From positions 1,612,001 to 1,676,000 of the forward strand of contig NZ_AP025943.1 of the NCBI RefSeq assembly GCF_026072915.1: a DNA stretch of 64,000 nucleotides, read 5' to 3'. The notes under the pieces were generated by a model that had not been told where the DNA came from, ran no database searches, and saw only the letters and a list, made by a program, of their open reading frames with translations. The DNA comes from Akkermansia biwaensis (lineage in GTDB: Bacteria > Verrucomicrobiota > Verrucomicrobiia > Verrucomicrobiales > Akkermansiaceae). This document shows, piece after piece, positions 56,239 through 64,000 of this stretch; within the stretch, counting starts at the first letter, position 1, and the number at the start of each line of letters is the position of its first letter. A program made the position numbers and the translations under genes.

Positions 56239-57024
56239 TTATTGTTTGGGTTGGACCGTTTTTTGAGAGATGGTGACGGTGACGTTGGTGCCGACGGGCA
56301 GGTTTTTCCGGGGACTGACGATCCAGCCCGTGTCATTGACGCCGTCGTGAAAGTCTCCGATGTAGTTGATGGGGGAGGTGCGGCTGGCAAAGATGGAGAT
56401 GATTTCCCCGCTCAGGCTGGCCTGGTAGGCCCCTTCGTAAAAGAAGGAGTTGGTGTAGAGCCAGTCCTTGGGATCAATCCCCTTGTGGGTCTGCGAGTTG
56501 ACGATGAGGTCGGAAAAGTCGCTTTTCTGTTCCTTGCCGTCCTGCGTGTAGGTCATGACGATCTGGACGTAGGCGTCCGCATAGTCGGCCGGTTTGGGTT
56601 CCGTGAAGGGGAGCCATTCAAAGTTTTCATCCCGAACGGGGAAGAATTTTTCAAAACGGCGGAATTTGAGCAGGGTCATCCCCAGGCTGATGTGAAGCGG
56701 GTCCGCCTCGGACACCAGCAGGGATTCGTGAAGCTTGCCGTTAGGCATGCAGCAGACGTATTCCAGAATGCCCTCTTTCATGTTGACCTGGGCATTGAAG
56801 CTGACGGTGCGCTCCTTGTGGTTGACGATGACGTTGCCTATCTTGATGCGGTGGTCGTCCAGCGGTTCGAATTTGGGTACCGTCTTGCCGTCCGGCAGGG
56901 GAACTTCCGGGGAGGTTTCCTCCTGTTCCTGCTGTGCCGGGGTTTCCTGGGCAACGGAGACGTCCTGGGCATGGGAGAAGCCCCAGGCGCAGGTGATGAG
57001 GGGTATAAGGAATTTGAGAGACAT
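56239..57024 (-). CDS. Exported YdjY-like protein
   Basis: About 261 residues, starting MSLKFLIPLITCAWGFSHAQ, a clean signal peptide; an upstream ATG at 57078 would mask it. After an acidic Q/E/P linker (VAQETPAQQEQEETSPEVPL), the domain IGNVIVNHKERTVSFNAQVN then MKEGILEYVCC resembles the YdjY family, small periplasmic beta domains of unknown function. It shares an operon with the alpha-alpha-toroid protein, 5 nt apart; similar pairs suggest a joint extracytoplasmic role (inference). Confidence 0.75.
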   Translation of the reverse strand: MSLKFLIPLITCAWGFSHAQDVSVAQETPAQQEQEETSPEVPLPDGKTVPKFEPLDDHRIKIGNVIVNHKERTVSFNAQVNMKEGILEYVCCMPNGKLHESLLVSEADPLHISLGMTLLKFRRFEKFFPVRDENFEWLPFTEPKPADYADAYVQIVMTYTQDGKEQKSDFSDLIVNSQTHKGIDPKDWLYTNSFFYEGAYQASLSGEIISIFASRTSPINYIGDFHDGVNDTGWIVSPRKNLPVGTNVTVTISQKTVQPKQ

Positions 57025-57139
57025 GCCGATTTTTTTTAGATTGGAGAAGGAACGGGTTCCGTTCAATGAAAAAGGCATCCGTGATGGATTTGTTACTTTT
57101 CTACCACGGATGCCGGAGAGTGTCGGACGGATGCGGAGG

Positions 57140-58111
57140 TTAGACCAGCTTCATCCGTGCCAGGTCCTGGAGGTCGATGATGCCGACGGGCGCCATGTCC
57201 TTGTTGAGTACCACCAGGTCGTCAATGTGGCGGTTGCTGACGGCTTTCACGGCTTCCGCCGCCAGGTCATCTTCCATCACGTAGATGGGGTTGCGGGTCA
57301 TGAGGCCGCCGACGGGCTGCTGGCCGATGAGAGGGTTGGCGCCGTACGCCCTGACGAAGTCGCCGTGGGTGAAGATGCCGGCCAGTTTGCCGTCCGCCGT
57401 GAGCAGGATGCAAGCTCCCGTGTGGGCGGTGGTCATTGCTTTCAGGCAGTCGTTGACGGTGGCCGTTTCCGGCAGAATGGCCATTTCATCCCCCTGGCGC
57501 ATGATGTCGCTCACCCTGGTAAGGAGGGCGCGGCCCAGGGAGCCGCCCGGGTGGCGTTTGGCAAAGTCTTTTGCGGTGAAGTGGCGCGCTTCCACCAGGG
57601 CCATGGCGAGGGCGTCCCCCATGACGAGCATGGCCGTGGTGCTGGACGTGGGGGCCAGGTTCAGCGGGCAGGCCTCGCGGGAAACTCCCGTGTCCAGGAC
57701 GACGTCCGAGTATTTGGCCAGAGAAGAATGGATGTTCCCCGTCATGGAGATGACGGGAAGTTCAAAGCGCTTGATGAAGGGAAGGAGGGTCAGGAGTTCC
57801 GTGGTTTCCCCGGAGAAGGACATGGCGATGCAGACGTCTCCGTCCTGGACGATGCCCAGGTCCCCGTGCAGGGCGTTCAGGGAGTCCAGCATGACGGTGG
57901 GCGTGCCCGTGGAGTTCAGGGTGGCTACGATTTTGGCCCCGACGTTGCCGGATTTTCCGACGCCGGCGATGACGATCTTGTTGCCGCGGTCCAGGGCCCG
58001 GGACATGAGGTCCACGGCCTTGTTGAAGTTTTCATCCAGCCGGGACAGGACGCCACGCAGTTCTTCAATCTCCATTTCAAAAACGGATCTGGCGCGTGTT
58101 AAATGGTTCAT
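57140..58111 (-). CDS. kdsD: D-arabinose 5-phosphate isomerase (KpsF/GutQ type)
   Basis: 323 residues. Interconverts ribulose 5-phosphate and arabinose 5-phosphate, the precursor of KDO for lipopolysaccharide. An SIS sugar-isomerase domain (about 30-185; GNKIVIAGVGKSGNVGAKIV, TGTPTVMLDSLNALHGDLG, NLAPTSSTTAMLVMGDAL) is followed by two CBS domains (about 205-320) with GIFTHGDFVRAY. The full-length architecture matches KdsD. Convenient for a Gram-negative envelope. Confidence 0.93.
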   Translation of the reverse strand: MNHLTRARSVFEMEIEELRGVLSRLDENFNKAVDLMSRALDRGNKIVIAGVGKSGNVGAKIVATLNSTGTPTVMLDSLNALHGDLGIVQDGDVCIAMSFSGETTELLTLLPFIKRFELPVISMTGNIHSSLAKYSDVVLDTGVSREACPLNLAPTSSTTAMLVMGDALAMALVEARHFTAKDFAKRHPGGSLGRALLTRVSDIMRQGDEMAILPETATVNDCLKAMTTAHTGACILLTADGKLAGIFTHGDFVRAYGANPLIGQQPVGGLMTRNPIYVMEDDLAAEAVKAVSNRHIDDLVVLNKDMAPVGIIDLQDLARMKLV

Positions 58112-58147
58112 ATCTGGCGGGAATGATGCCAGAGGCCCCTTCTTCCG

Positions 58148-58927
58148 TCAATTTTTCATTGCGGCTCCTCCTCCCCCTCCGTTCCTGCATTTGCAGGTGG
58201 GGCTGGGATGCAGGGGAATGACCGTGAAGCGCATGCGCAGGGTGTCCGCGGAGAGCAGCCCTCCCCTGAGCGGAGAGGGGATGCCGGCAAGGGCTTTCAG
58301 GGCTTCCAGCGCCTGGATGCACCCGATGATTCCCGCATGCGCGCCCAGGATGCCCGCCGCGGAGGCGGTGTCTTCCTCCTGCATGGGCGTTTCCTCCGGA
58401 AAGAGGCAGCGGTAGCAAGCCGTGCCTTCGTGGGGGGCGAACACGGTCGCCTGGCCGATGAAGCCTTTCACGGCGCCGTGCACCAGCGGGATGCGGAGGG
58501 CGGCACAGGCGTCCGCCAGGGCAAAGCGTGCCGCGTAGTTATCTGAAGCGTCCACGGCCAGGTCGCATTTTTCCAGCAGGGCCAGGGCATTGTCCGGCGT
58601 GAGGCGTTCCGTGGCCGTGGTGATTTCCACGGCGGGGTTCAGGGCTTTCAGGCGGCAGGACGCGCTGTCCGTCTTGGCGGTTCCGGCGGAGTCCGTGGCG
58701 TGCAGGATCTGGCGCTGGAGATTGGAGAGGGTGACCGCGTCCGGATCAATGAGGGTGAGCCTGCCCACTCCGGCGGCGGCAAGATAAAGGGCCGCGGGGG
58801 AACCAAGCCCCCCGAGGCCCACCAGGGCGATGTGCGCCCGTTTGAGTTTTTGCTGCCCTTCCTCGCCCAGTTCCGGCAGGGAAAGATGCCTTGCGTAGCG
58901 TTCCGTTTCTTCCTGGGTGAGGGGCAT
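58148..58927 (-). CDS. moeB: MoeB/ThiF/HesA-type adenylyltransferase
   Basis: 259 residues. Adenylates the C-terminal glycine of a ubiquitin-like sulfur carrier (MoaD or ThiS) for molybdopterin or thiamin synthesis. The ATP loop GLGGLGSP is at 37-44. DPDAVTLSNLQRQILH carries the conserved Arg, and DASDNYAARF and HGAVKGFIGQATVF are family motifs. One zinc pair is CYRC. The second reads CKC near the C-terminus, one residue tighter than the usual CxxC, and the tail is Gly-rich. The short 7-nt gap to the upstream HdeD gene on the same strand suggests a shared transcript. Confidence 0.88.
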   Translation of the reverse strand: MPLTQEETERYARHLSLPELGEEGQQKLKRAHIALVGLGGLGSPAALYLAAAGVGRLTLIDPDAVTLSNLQRQILHATDSAGTAKTDSASCRLKALNPAVEITTATERLTPDNALALLEKCDLAVDASDNYAARFALADACAALRIPLVHGAVKGFIGQATVFAPHEGTACYRCLFPEETPMQEEDTASAAGILGAHAGIIGCIQALEALKALAGIPSPLRGGLLSADTLRMRFTVIPLHPSPTCKCRNGGGGGAAMKN

Positions 58928-58933
58928 GAATGA

Positions 58934-59494
58934 TTAAAGTGATTCGCGGAGACGGCCGGAGCGGCCGCTGAAGGCGTACAGGAGCAGCGTCCATCCGGAG
59001 AAGATGAGTTCCACTGCAACCAGCGTGCCGATGAACCAGGCGGAGGATTCCGGCCAGCCGAAGATGACCATGAGGCCAAGAATCAGCGTAATGATTACAT
59101 TGAACAGGCGCCATCCGCTGGCGGGAAGGGAGCGGGTCTGGAGCCATAAGGCGCCCTGGAAGACGGCCGCGATGACCAGGCCCCATCCGATGATGAGCGT
59201 GGTGATGGCCAGGGAGATGTTCGGGTCACGGAACAGGAACCAGCCGACGATGGCGTACAGGATGGCCATCACCAGGTTCCACCCTCTGGAGGCCGGAACG
59301 GTAAATACCTGCACCAGCCGGATGACGGCCAGTACCATCAGCATGATGCCGATGACCCAGATGAAGCTGGCTCCTACGAGCCAAGGGGACGCCAGAGCAA
59401 TAAATCCAAGAAATAGCTCAATGACGCCAAGGATGCCCATCCACCATGAACCGCCGGACACCGAGGTGCTGTTGACTTGAGGTTGAGTTGTCAT
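58934..59494 (-). CDS. HdeD family (DUF308) membrane protein
   Basis: 186 residues with about six transmembrane helices in three helix pairs, each with the family pattern (ILGVIELFLGFIALASPWL; GWFLFRDPNISLAITTLIIG; NVIITLILGLMVIFGWPESS). HdeD proteins are inner-membrane proteins linked to acid resistance in enterics; the role here is unknown. It lies upstream of the MoeB-like gene by 7 nt. Confidence 0.88.
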   Translation of the reverse strand: MTTQPQVNSTSVSGGSWWMGILGVIELFLGFIALASPWLVGASFIWVIGIMLMVLAVIRLVQVFTVPASRGWNLVMAILYAIVGWFLFRDPNISLAITTLIIGWGLVIAAVFQGALWLQTRSLPASGWRLFNVIITLILGLMVIFGWPESSAWFIGTLVAVELIFSGWTLLLYAFSGRSGRLRESL

Positions 59495-59542
59495 ATGGCG
59501 GTATGACCGGGCCCGCGCAGGAAACGTTGAAGAATGACGATT

Positions 59543-60475
59543 TTATTTAGCGGCGCCCGGTACGGCGGGTGCGCTTTTAGGGGCCATGGTCTTTAATAAT
59601 TCCGGGGTGACGTTGATCAGCGAAGGCCCGTTTCTTGGGAGTTCCTTGGGCGGAACGAAGTAGGAGAAGGCGCGTGCGGGGAGGTGGCCCGGAATTTCCG
59701 GCATGATGTACACTTCCACTAGGACGGCCCCTTTTTCGCCGCTGGGGCTGTCTGCAAAGTTCAGCGTGATGGAGTTGCCTCCGTCCCTGAGGCCGCCGGA
59801 GATGACTTCCGCCTGCCTGGTGTTGTCGAATTCATGATGGGAGATGTTGTTGATATTGGCTTTTACGGTGCGGCCGGGGCAGTCCACCAGGATTTTGGCG
59901 ATGTATTTGGCCGGAGGGCAGAGAGGAGGCACGGGCGGGATTTTTCCAAGAGGCTGGAATCCGTCCTGCTCCATCAGCACGGTGGCGTCTCCGCGTTTCA
60001 GGCGGTCCCTGACGGCGGGGAGGCGGGAGAGGTTGAAGAAGCGGGCCTGGTCGTATTTCCATTTGCCGCGTTCATTGGTGAACAGCAGGACCAGAGCATT
60101 GGCGTCTGTGGGCTCCTCGCCCAGTCCCAGGTCCACTTTTCCGTAATAGGTGGCCGCCGCCGTAGGGCCGTCCACCACGGAACCCACGTACATGAGCGGA
60201 GACAGGGCCGGAGGCGCCATGGGCTGCCTGAACAGGGAGGCGGGGAAAGGGCGCTTTTCGGAAACGGCCAGATTGCGGACTTTTACCTGGCGGTAGGCGG
60301 AGGTGGTGGCCCTCCATCCGTCATAGTTGCCGCGGAGCATGTGCAGGCGCCAGGTGTTGTAGGCCACGTCCAGATCGTCCCTCAATTGGGAGTCTCCGGG
60401 GCGCGGCGCTGCGAGAGCGGAATTCATGAAGGCTGCGGCGCAACAGGCAAGGGCAAGAAAGGAGCGGAAGGTCAT
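59543..60475 (-). CDS. Exported protein of unknown function
   Basis: 310 residues. The signal peptide MTFRSFLALACCAAAFMNSALA is followed by a mature alpha/beta-looking region (residues about 30-170), then a beta-rich C-terminal half (ITLNFADSPSGEKGAVLVEV...). The final 20 residues are Pro/Ala-rich. A motif such as NNISHHEFDNTRQ near residue 210 does not identify a family. It is divergent from the alpha/beta hydrolase gene across about 65 bp. Confidence 0.6.
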   Translation of the reverse strand: MTFRSFLALACCAAAFMNSALAAPRPGDSQLRDDLDVAYNTWRLHMLRGNYDGWRATTSAYRQVKVRNLAVSEKRPFPASLFRQPMAPPALSPLMYVGSVVDGPTAAATYYGKVDLGLGEEPTDANALVLLFTNERGKWKYDQARFFNLSRLPAVRDRLKRGDATVLMEQDGFQPLGKIPPVPPLCPPAKYIAKILVDCPGRTVKANINNISHHEFDNTRQAEVISGGLRDGGNSITLNFADSPSGEKGAVLVEVYIMPEIPGHLPARAFSYFVPPKELPRNGPSLINVTPELLKTMAPKSAPAVPGAAK

Positions 60476-60540
60476 TACACGATTATTTAGACATCAAACT
60501 TGCGCGGAGTGCAACACAATTGCATCATGAAGCCGTTCTC

Positions 60541-61416
60541 ATGGAATTGTTCACGGAAGCCGATCATCTGGCGGAAGCCCGCTACAGGAAACTGTTGCGG
60601 GAGCAGCCCGGCTTTGCATGGAGGCGCTTTTCCGACGGAGAGGAACTGATGGCCTACGTGTTTTTTCCTCCGGGCCATGAGGCGTCTTCTTCCGTTCCCT
60701 CCGTCCTGTTTTTTCATGGCGGCATGTGGGTGGGCAAGAGCCTGGGGGATTTTGTGCCGTGGGCTCTTCATCTGGCGCAGCAGGGCATTGCGGGCATTAT
60801 TCCGATGTTTCGCACACGCGGCGCATATGAAGTGGAGCCGCTGGATATTCTGGAAGAAGCGCGCGAGGCCTGGGCCTGGGTGTATGAGAATGCCTCCCTG
60901 CTGGGGCTGGACCCGGCCCGCATTACCGTAGCGGGCAGCGACGCCGGTGGGCTGATGGCCCTGCATGCGGCGCTGCCGGACCAGCCCGCCCGCTGGTCCC
61001 TTTTCCGTAAAAAAGCTCCTTTGCCACCCGGACCTGCGGCGGTGGCCCTGTTCCGCGGCGTATGCGACCTTTCCGCGGATTCCGTGTTCAAGCTGACGGA
61101 CACGATGACTCCGGAACAAAGGGATTCCCTGAATCCGCTGAAGCGTCTGCAAAAGGGGCTTCCCCCCTTGTTCGCCAGTCATGGGGGACGGGACAGGTTG
61201 CTGCCGTGGCGGACTAGCGAACGCCTGGCGGAATTGTGGATGAAGAAGAGGAATAAGGCCAGGTTCGAGCTGCTGGATGTGGCCGACCACACGTTTTACC
61301 ATTTTAATGTGAATGCCGCGTATTTTGAGCAGCTTCTCAACAGTTGGAGCTCTTTCATGGTGGAGCAGGGCCTGTGGGAGTATAACGAGGGGATGGATGC
61401 GGGCCTGCTGGGCTGA
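60541..61416 (+). CDS. Alpha/beta hydrolase with Asp at the nucleophile position
   Basis: About 291 residues, similar in layout to hormone-sensitive-lipase-type esterases. The oxyanion motif is FFHGGMW (near residue 60). The nucleophile elbow reads VAGSDAGG rather than the usual GDSAGG, putting Asp where the catalytic Ser should be. The remaining acid and base look present (SHGGRDRLLP and VADHTFYHF). It may be an inactive paralogue or an enzyme using Asp as nucleophile, as dehalogenases and epoxide hydrolases do. A TTG at 60520 would add seven residues; the ATG at 60541 is preferred. There is no signal peptide. Confidence 0.75.
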   Translation: MELFTEADHLAEARYRKLLREQPGFAWRRFSDGEELMAYVFFPPGHEASSSVPSVLFFHGGMWVGKSLGDFVPWALHLAQQGIAGIIPMFRTRGAYEVEPLDILEEAREAWAWVYENASLLGLDPARITVAGSDAGGLMALHAALPDQPARWSLFRKKAPLPPGPAAVALFRGVCDLSADSVFKLTDTMTPEQRDSLNPLKRLQKGLPPLFASHGGRDRLLPWRTSERLAELWMKKRNKARFELLDVADHTFYHFNVNAAYFEQLLNSWSSFMVEQGLWEYNEGMDAGLLG

Positions 61417-61461
61417 GGTGCCCGGCGTGTGGAAGGACCGTTTGTGCGGGTACGGAGGGCT

Positions 61462-62388
61462 TTATTTCCTTCCGCCCAGCATGTTTTCCCTGATTTCCTG
61501 CATGTCGCGGCGGAATTCGGCCTGCGTCCGGGGCGTGGGAGGTTTGACATCCCATTCCGCCAGTTTTTTACGTACGTGGAGGAGCAGTTCCTGTTCGTCC
61601 ACGCCGTATTTTTTACACAGGGGGGACAGGGCCAGTTCGCTACCCGTGAAGCGGCCTTTCAGAAAGAATGGCAGGTCATGCCGCCATGCGCGGCGGAAGT
61701 CTTCTGGGCATTGTTCCGTATTGATGGGGGAAAAGAGCTCCCGGACCTGGCTTTCCCTGATGCCTCCGGCGTTCATGCAGATGGAGGTTTCCACGTAGGC
61801 GAGCGTGAATTCCAACATGACCCGTTCAATGGATCGGGCGGCTTTTTCCAACTGGGCCGGCGTGAGGCCCATGACCTGGGCCCGCAGAGCCGCCAGCGCC
61901 TTCAGGATGTCTTTGGGATTTCCGCAGGTGCGGGGGTCCATGCGGGGGATTTTTTCCTCTTCGTCGTAAAGCGGGATGGGGGGACGGACGCCGGGATTTA
62001 TTCTAAAAAGGCTCCCCTGGAGCCGTTCCCGCAGGTCTTTTAGGCTGATGCCGTATTTGCGCAGAACCGGGGCGGCGTAGTTGCGGCCCGGTTTGGCCGC
62101 CTGCTTGAGCCAAGCCTCCTGGAAGTCCGCAGGGCAGTCTTGCAAGCCCGCGGCCAGCATGGCCTTACGGAAGTCTTCCGCCTTGGGCGTCTTGTTGACA
62201 TAGGCGTGAGTCCATTCCAGTTCCAGCATCCAGATGGCGGTCAGGCTCAGGAATTGTTCAATGGCTTTTTTCGGTTCCTGGGCATTTGGCGCCGCCGCGG
62301 GCTGCGCCGCCGTGTTTCCGGATGCCGCAGGGGGCAGCGAGCACGTCAGCAGGACCACGGAAACCAGCGTGATACGGAGAATGCACAT
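61462..62388 (-). CDS. Exported protein with an internal duplication
   Basis: About 308 residues with a signal peptide (MCILRITLVSVVLLTCSLPP). Two similar helical units are visible: FRKAMLAAGLQDCPADFQEA then WLK... APVLRKYGISLKDLRERLQ, and later RELFSPINTEQCPEDFRRAW then ... LSPLCKKYGVDEQELLLHVR. Shared signatures are C-P-x-D-F-x-x-A-W and K-Y-G-[IV]. No family is recognised. An in-frame ATG at 62433 would give an N-terminus without a good signal peptide. It lies just downstream of the GH36-like gene and may be cotranscribed with it. Confidence 0.62.
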   Translation of the reverse strand: MCILRITLVSVVLLTCSLPPAASGNTAAQPAAAPNAQEPKKAIEQFLSLTAIWMLELEWTHAYVNKTPKAEDFRKAMLAAGLQDCPADFQEAWLKQAAKPGRNYAAPVLRKYGISLKDLRERLQGSLFRINPGVRPPIPLYDEEEKIPRMDPRTCGNPKDILKALAALRAQVMGLTPAQLEKAARSIERVMLEFTLAYVETSICMNAGGIRESQVRELFSPINTEQCPEDFRRAWRHDLPFFLKGRFTGSELALSPLCKKYGVDEQELLLHVRKKLAEWDVKPPTPRTQAEFRRDMQEIRENMLGGRK

Positions 62389-62429
62389 GGGTTTATCATG
62401 ACAGGCCCGTTTTCCGGTGGCGAGCAAAT

Positions 62430-64000
62430 TCATTCCGCCGTTACCGTGACGTCCAAGGGCCGGGAGGAGACGGGGAATTGAAGTTCATAGAATCCGTTCC
62501 CCAGATTTTTAACGGGCGTGCCGCCTGCCTTGACCGGGCCTTTTCCATGCCAGATGACGACCGGTCCCGATTCCCTGATGCGGAAGCGAAGAGAGGTTTC
62601 CGCATATTCCGGGCTGCCTTCGACGGCACAGGGGGAGAGGAATTTGTCCCCTCTGCCGATGACGGCCCAGCCGCCGACAATGGGAGCCAGGATGAACAGG
62701 CGGTCCTGGAAGCCCGTGATCTCCACGTCCAGCTCCGGCCGGGATGCCGTGAGGGCGCGTCCCCCTTCCGCCGAATAGGCGGCGATGCCTTCCACGGGTG
62801 TCCCGTAGTAGTTTAGCGCCTGCTTTCCTTTCAGCAGGGCGGCGGCGTAACGGTAGTCGTTCAGGGAGATTTTTCCGCGAACGGCCGTTTCCGGGGAGGG
62901 GTGTTTCAGATTGTACAGGACCACTGCGGCGCTTTGGCCGGGCAACGGGGCGATAACCCGGTAAAGGCGGTTTTCATTCAGGGCGTCCAGAAAGACGGAG
63001 TCCGGCAGGGGCACGGCGGGAGCCAGGGGACGGAGCAGCAGTCCGTCCGACCAGACGAGGGGCATGATATGTTCCGGGTTGAGTTTGTCCGCCGGGTCCG
63101 AGAGATAGACGGGGCCGCCGGATACGGCTTTGGAGATGGCCATCAGGCGGGCGCTGGAGGGGTCCGTGGAGTGGAACATGTCGTGGTCCGGCCATGCGGT
63201 CTGCCCCAGCCACAGCGTGTTGGCGTAGGACTGGAGAAGGTGGGATTTGCCCATGGCCTCGTCTCCCATTTTGTAGTCGATGCTGCACCGGGTGACGGCG
63301 CTGTGCCGCGTGTTCTGAATGTTGACGGTTCCCTGGGCCATGCAGTTGATCAGCTCCAGGCCTGTCTGGCGGCATGCCTTTTCCAGCGCCTCGGAGCATT
63401 TGGTGTTGTGGTGGACCGGATTATCCAGGCCGTCCGCCTGTTTCAGATATTCCGCCTGGACGTCGATTTTCACGAAGTCGAACCCGGCGTCCCTGACTGA
63501 CTGGAGGAAGGGCTTGTAAAACGCCCCGGCTCCGCCGGGACCGTCGCCGGGCAGGATGTTGCCCTTGGGGGTGGAGACCAGCCCGCGCGCGACTTGGGGG
63601 CCGAGGCGGTGTTCGGGGTGGATGCCCTTCCAAAGGCCGTAATAGCAGTGCCACAGGCCCATCCATTTCAGTTTGGCGCTTTTGTGCTTCATGAGGGGCT
63701 TCCAGCCCTCCGGGAATTTGTCCTGCCTGGGCTGGAAGCTGATCAGTTTGAGCCCTTCCTGGACCTGGAAGCCGTCGTCCACCAGCAGCCACCGGACGGG
63801 CACGGGGGATTCTTCCAGATGGCGCGCCGTTTTTTCAAGAAGGGCGGAGGTGATGTTTTTCTTGTATTGTTCCCAACTGCACCAGCCAAGATATTTGAAG
63901 GGTTCCGGATAGGCCTTTTTTTCACGGGGAAGGGTTCTGCCTTTCACGAAGGGGAGGGACAGGGCTTTTTCCCACACGGCGGAGCAGGTGCTGTAAATAT
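62430..64000 (-). CDS. GH36 raffinose-synthase-like glycoside hydrolase, 5' end cut by window edge
   Basis: The frame runs open into the right edge, so the N-terminus is missing; 523 residues are visible. The TIM-barrel motifs are those of GH36 alpha-galactosidases of the raffinose-synthase (Sip) branch: YLGWCSWEQYKKN, WLLVDDGFQ, WMGLWHCYYGLW, and FDFVKIDVQ with the nucleophilic aspartate. WPDHDMFHSTD and YLSDPADKL follow, near the acid/base region. A beta-sandwich C-terminal domain follows. It likely removes terminal alpha-galactose from glycans, fitting mucin use, but the exact specificity cannot be read from the sequence. GTG at 63977 is only an internal codon of the longer frame. Confidence 0.85.
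   Translation of the reverse strand, partial: IYSTCSAVWEKALSLPFVKGRTLPREKKAYPEPFKYLGWCSWEQYKKNITSALLEKTARHLEESPVPVRWLLVDDGFQVQEGLKLISFQPRQDKFPEGWKPLMKHKSAKLKWMGLWHCYYGLWKGIHPEHRLGPQVARGLVSTPKGNILPGDGPGGAGAFYKPFLQSVRDAGFDFVKIDVQAEYLKQADGLDNPVHHNTKCSEALEKACRQTGLELINCMAQGTVNIQNTRHSAVTRCSIDYKMGDEAMGKSHLLQSYANTLWLGQTAWPDHDMFHSTDPSSARLMAISKAVSGGPVYLSDPADKLNPEHIMPLVWSDGLLLRPLAPAVPLPDSVFLDALNENRLYRVIAPLPGQSAAVVLYNLKHPSPETAVRGKISLNDYRYAAALLKGKQALNYYGTPVEGIAAYSAEGGRALTASRPELDVEITGFQDRLFILAPIVGGWAVIGRGDKFLSPCAVEGSPEYAETSLRFRIRESGPVVIWHGKGPVKAGGTPVKNLGNGFYELQFPVSSRPLDVTVTAE

Overview
The window looks like chromosomal DNA of an Akkermansia-type Verrucomicrobiota bacterium (inference). The base composition is moderately GC-rich, and most genes lack a clear Shine-Dalgarno sequence. 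Two secreted proteins end in PEP-CTERM sorting tails, and one giant protein has autotransporter repeats and a C-terminal barrel. There is a secreted GH20 hexosaminidase, a type III glutamine synthetase, and a GreA protein with a long N-terminal extension of the kind known in the chlamydial relatives. No rRNA, tRNA, CRISPR array, prophage or intact insertion sequence was recognised.

Layout. 1-10.3 kb is nitrogen and carbamoyl-phosphate metabolism: carB (cut by the left edge), glnN (GS-III) and, divergently, gltB. 10.9-16.7 kb carries a coupled pair of exported proteins and a large PEP-CTERM repeat protein. 17.3-28.8 kb holds a methyltransferase, the GH20 enzyme, a small outer-membrane protein, an M15 peptidase, a ClC channel, a sigma-54 activator overlapping a squalene/phytoene-synthase-like gene, a GH75-like protein and a short-chain dehydrogenase. 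29.2-34.1 kb has a second PEP-CTERM protein, the extended GreA and an unknown exported protein. 34.4-38.9 kb is a purC-purS-purL-purQ cluster. 38.9-47.4 kb holds an atypical Rossmann-like protein, an M42 aminopeptidase, transketolase, catalase, a 48-residue exported peptide and proBA. 47.5-53.3 kb is one 1938-residue SGNH-hydrolase autotransporter. 53.5-64 kb holds cysE, DoxX, a secreted alpha-alpha-toroid protein with a YdjY-like partner, an arabinose-5-phosphate isomerase, a MoeB-like protein, HdeD, several exported unknowns, an alpha/beta hydrolase and a GH36-like enzyme cut by the right edge.

Two regulatory designs stand out. First, glnN and gltB are driven by back-to-back, consensus-perfect sigma-54 promoters. 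Between them lie two copies of a TTTACA..TGTAAA palindrome, and the same core palindrome sits upstream of the only sigma-54 activator gene in the window, 18 kb away. That makes this activator the natural candidate controller of ammonium assimilation. Second, all three repeat-type surface-protein genes (14207-16693, 29178-29975, 47491-53307) have the same upstream layout. A TTGAC-like -35 box is followed by a 17-bp spacer formed by a quasi-palindrome CGRATT-CNN-AATYCG. A second, inverted copy of that element lies 136-299 bp further out. Within each locus the two copies share their central three bases; between loci those bases differ. This is what site-specific inversion of a DNA segment carrying the -35 box would require, so these are candidate phase-variable promoters for surface proteins. 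No recombinase gene is visible in the window.
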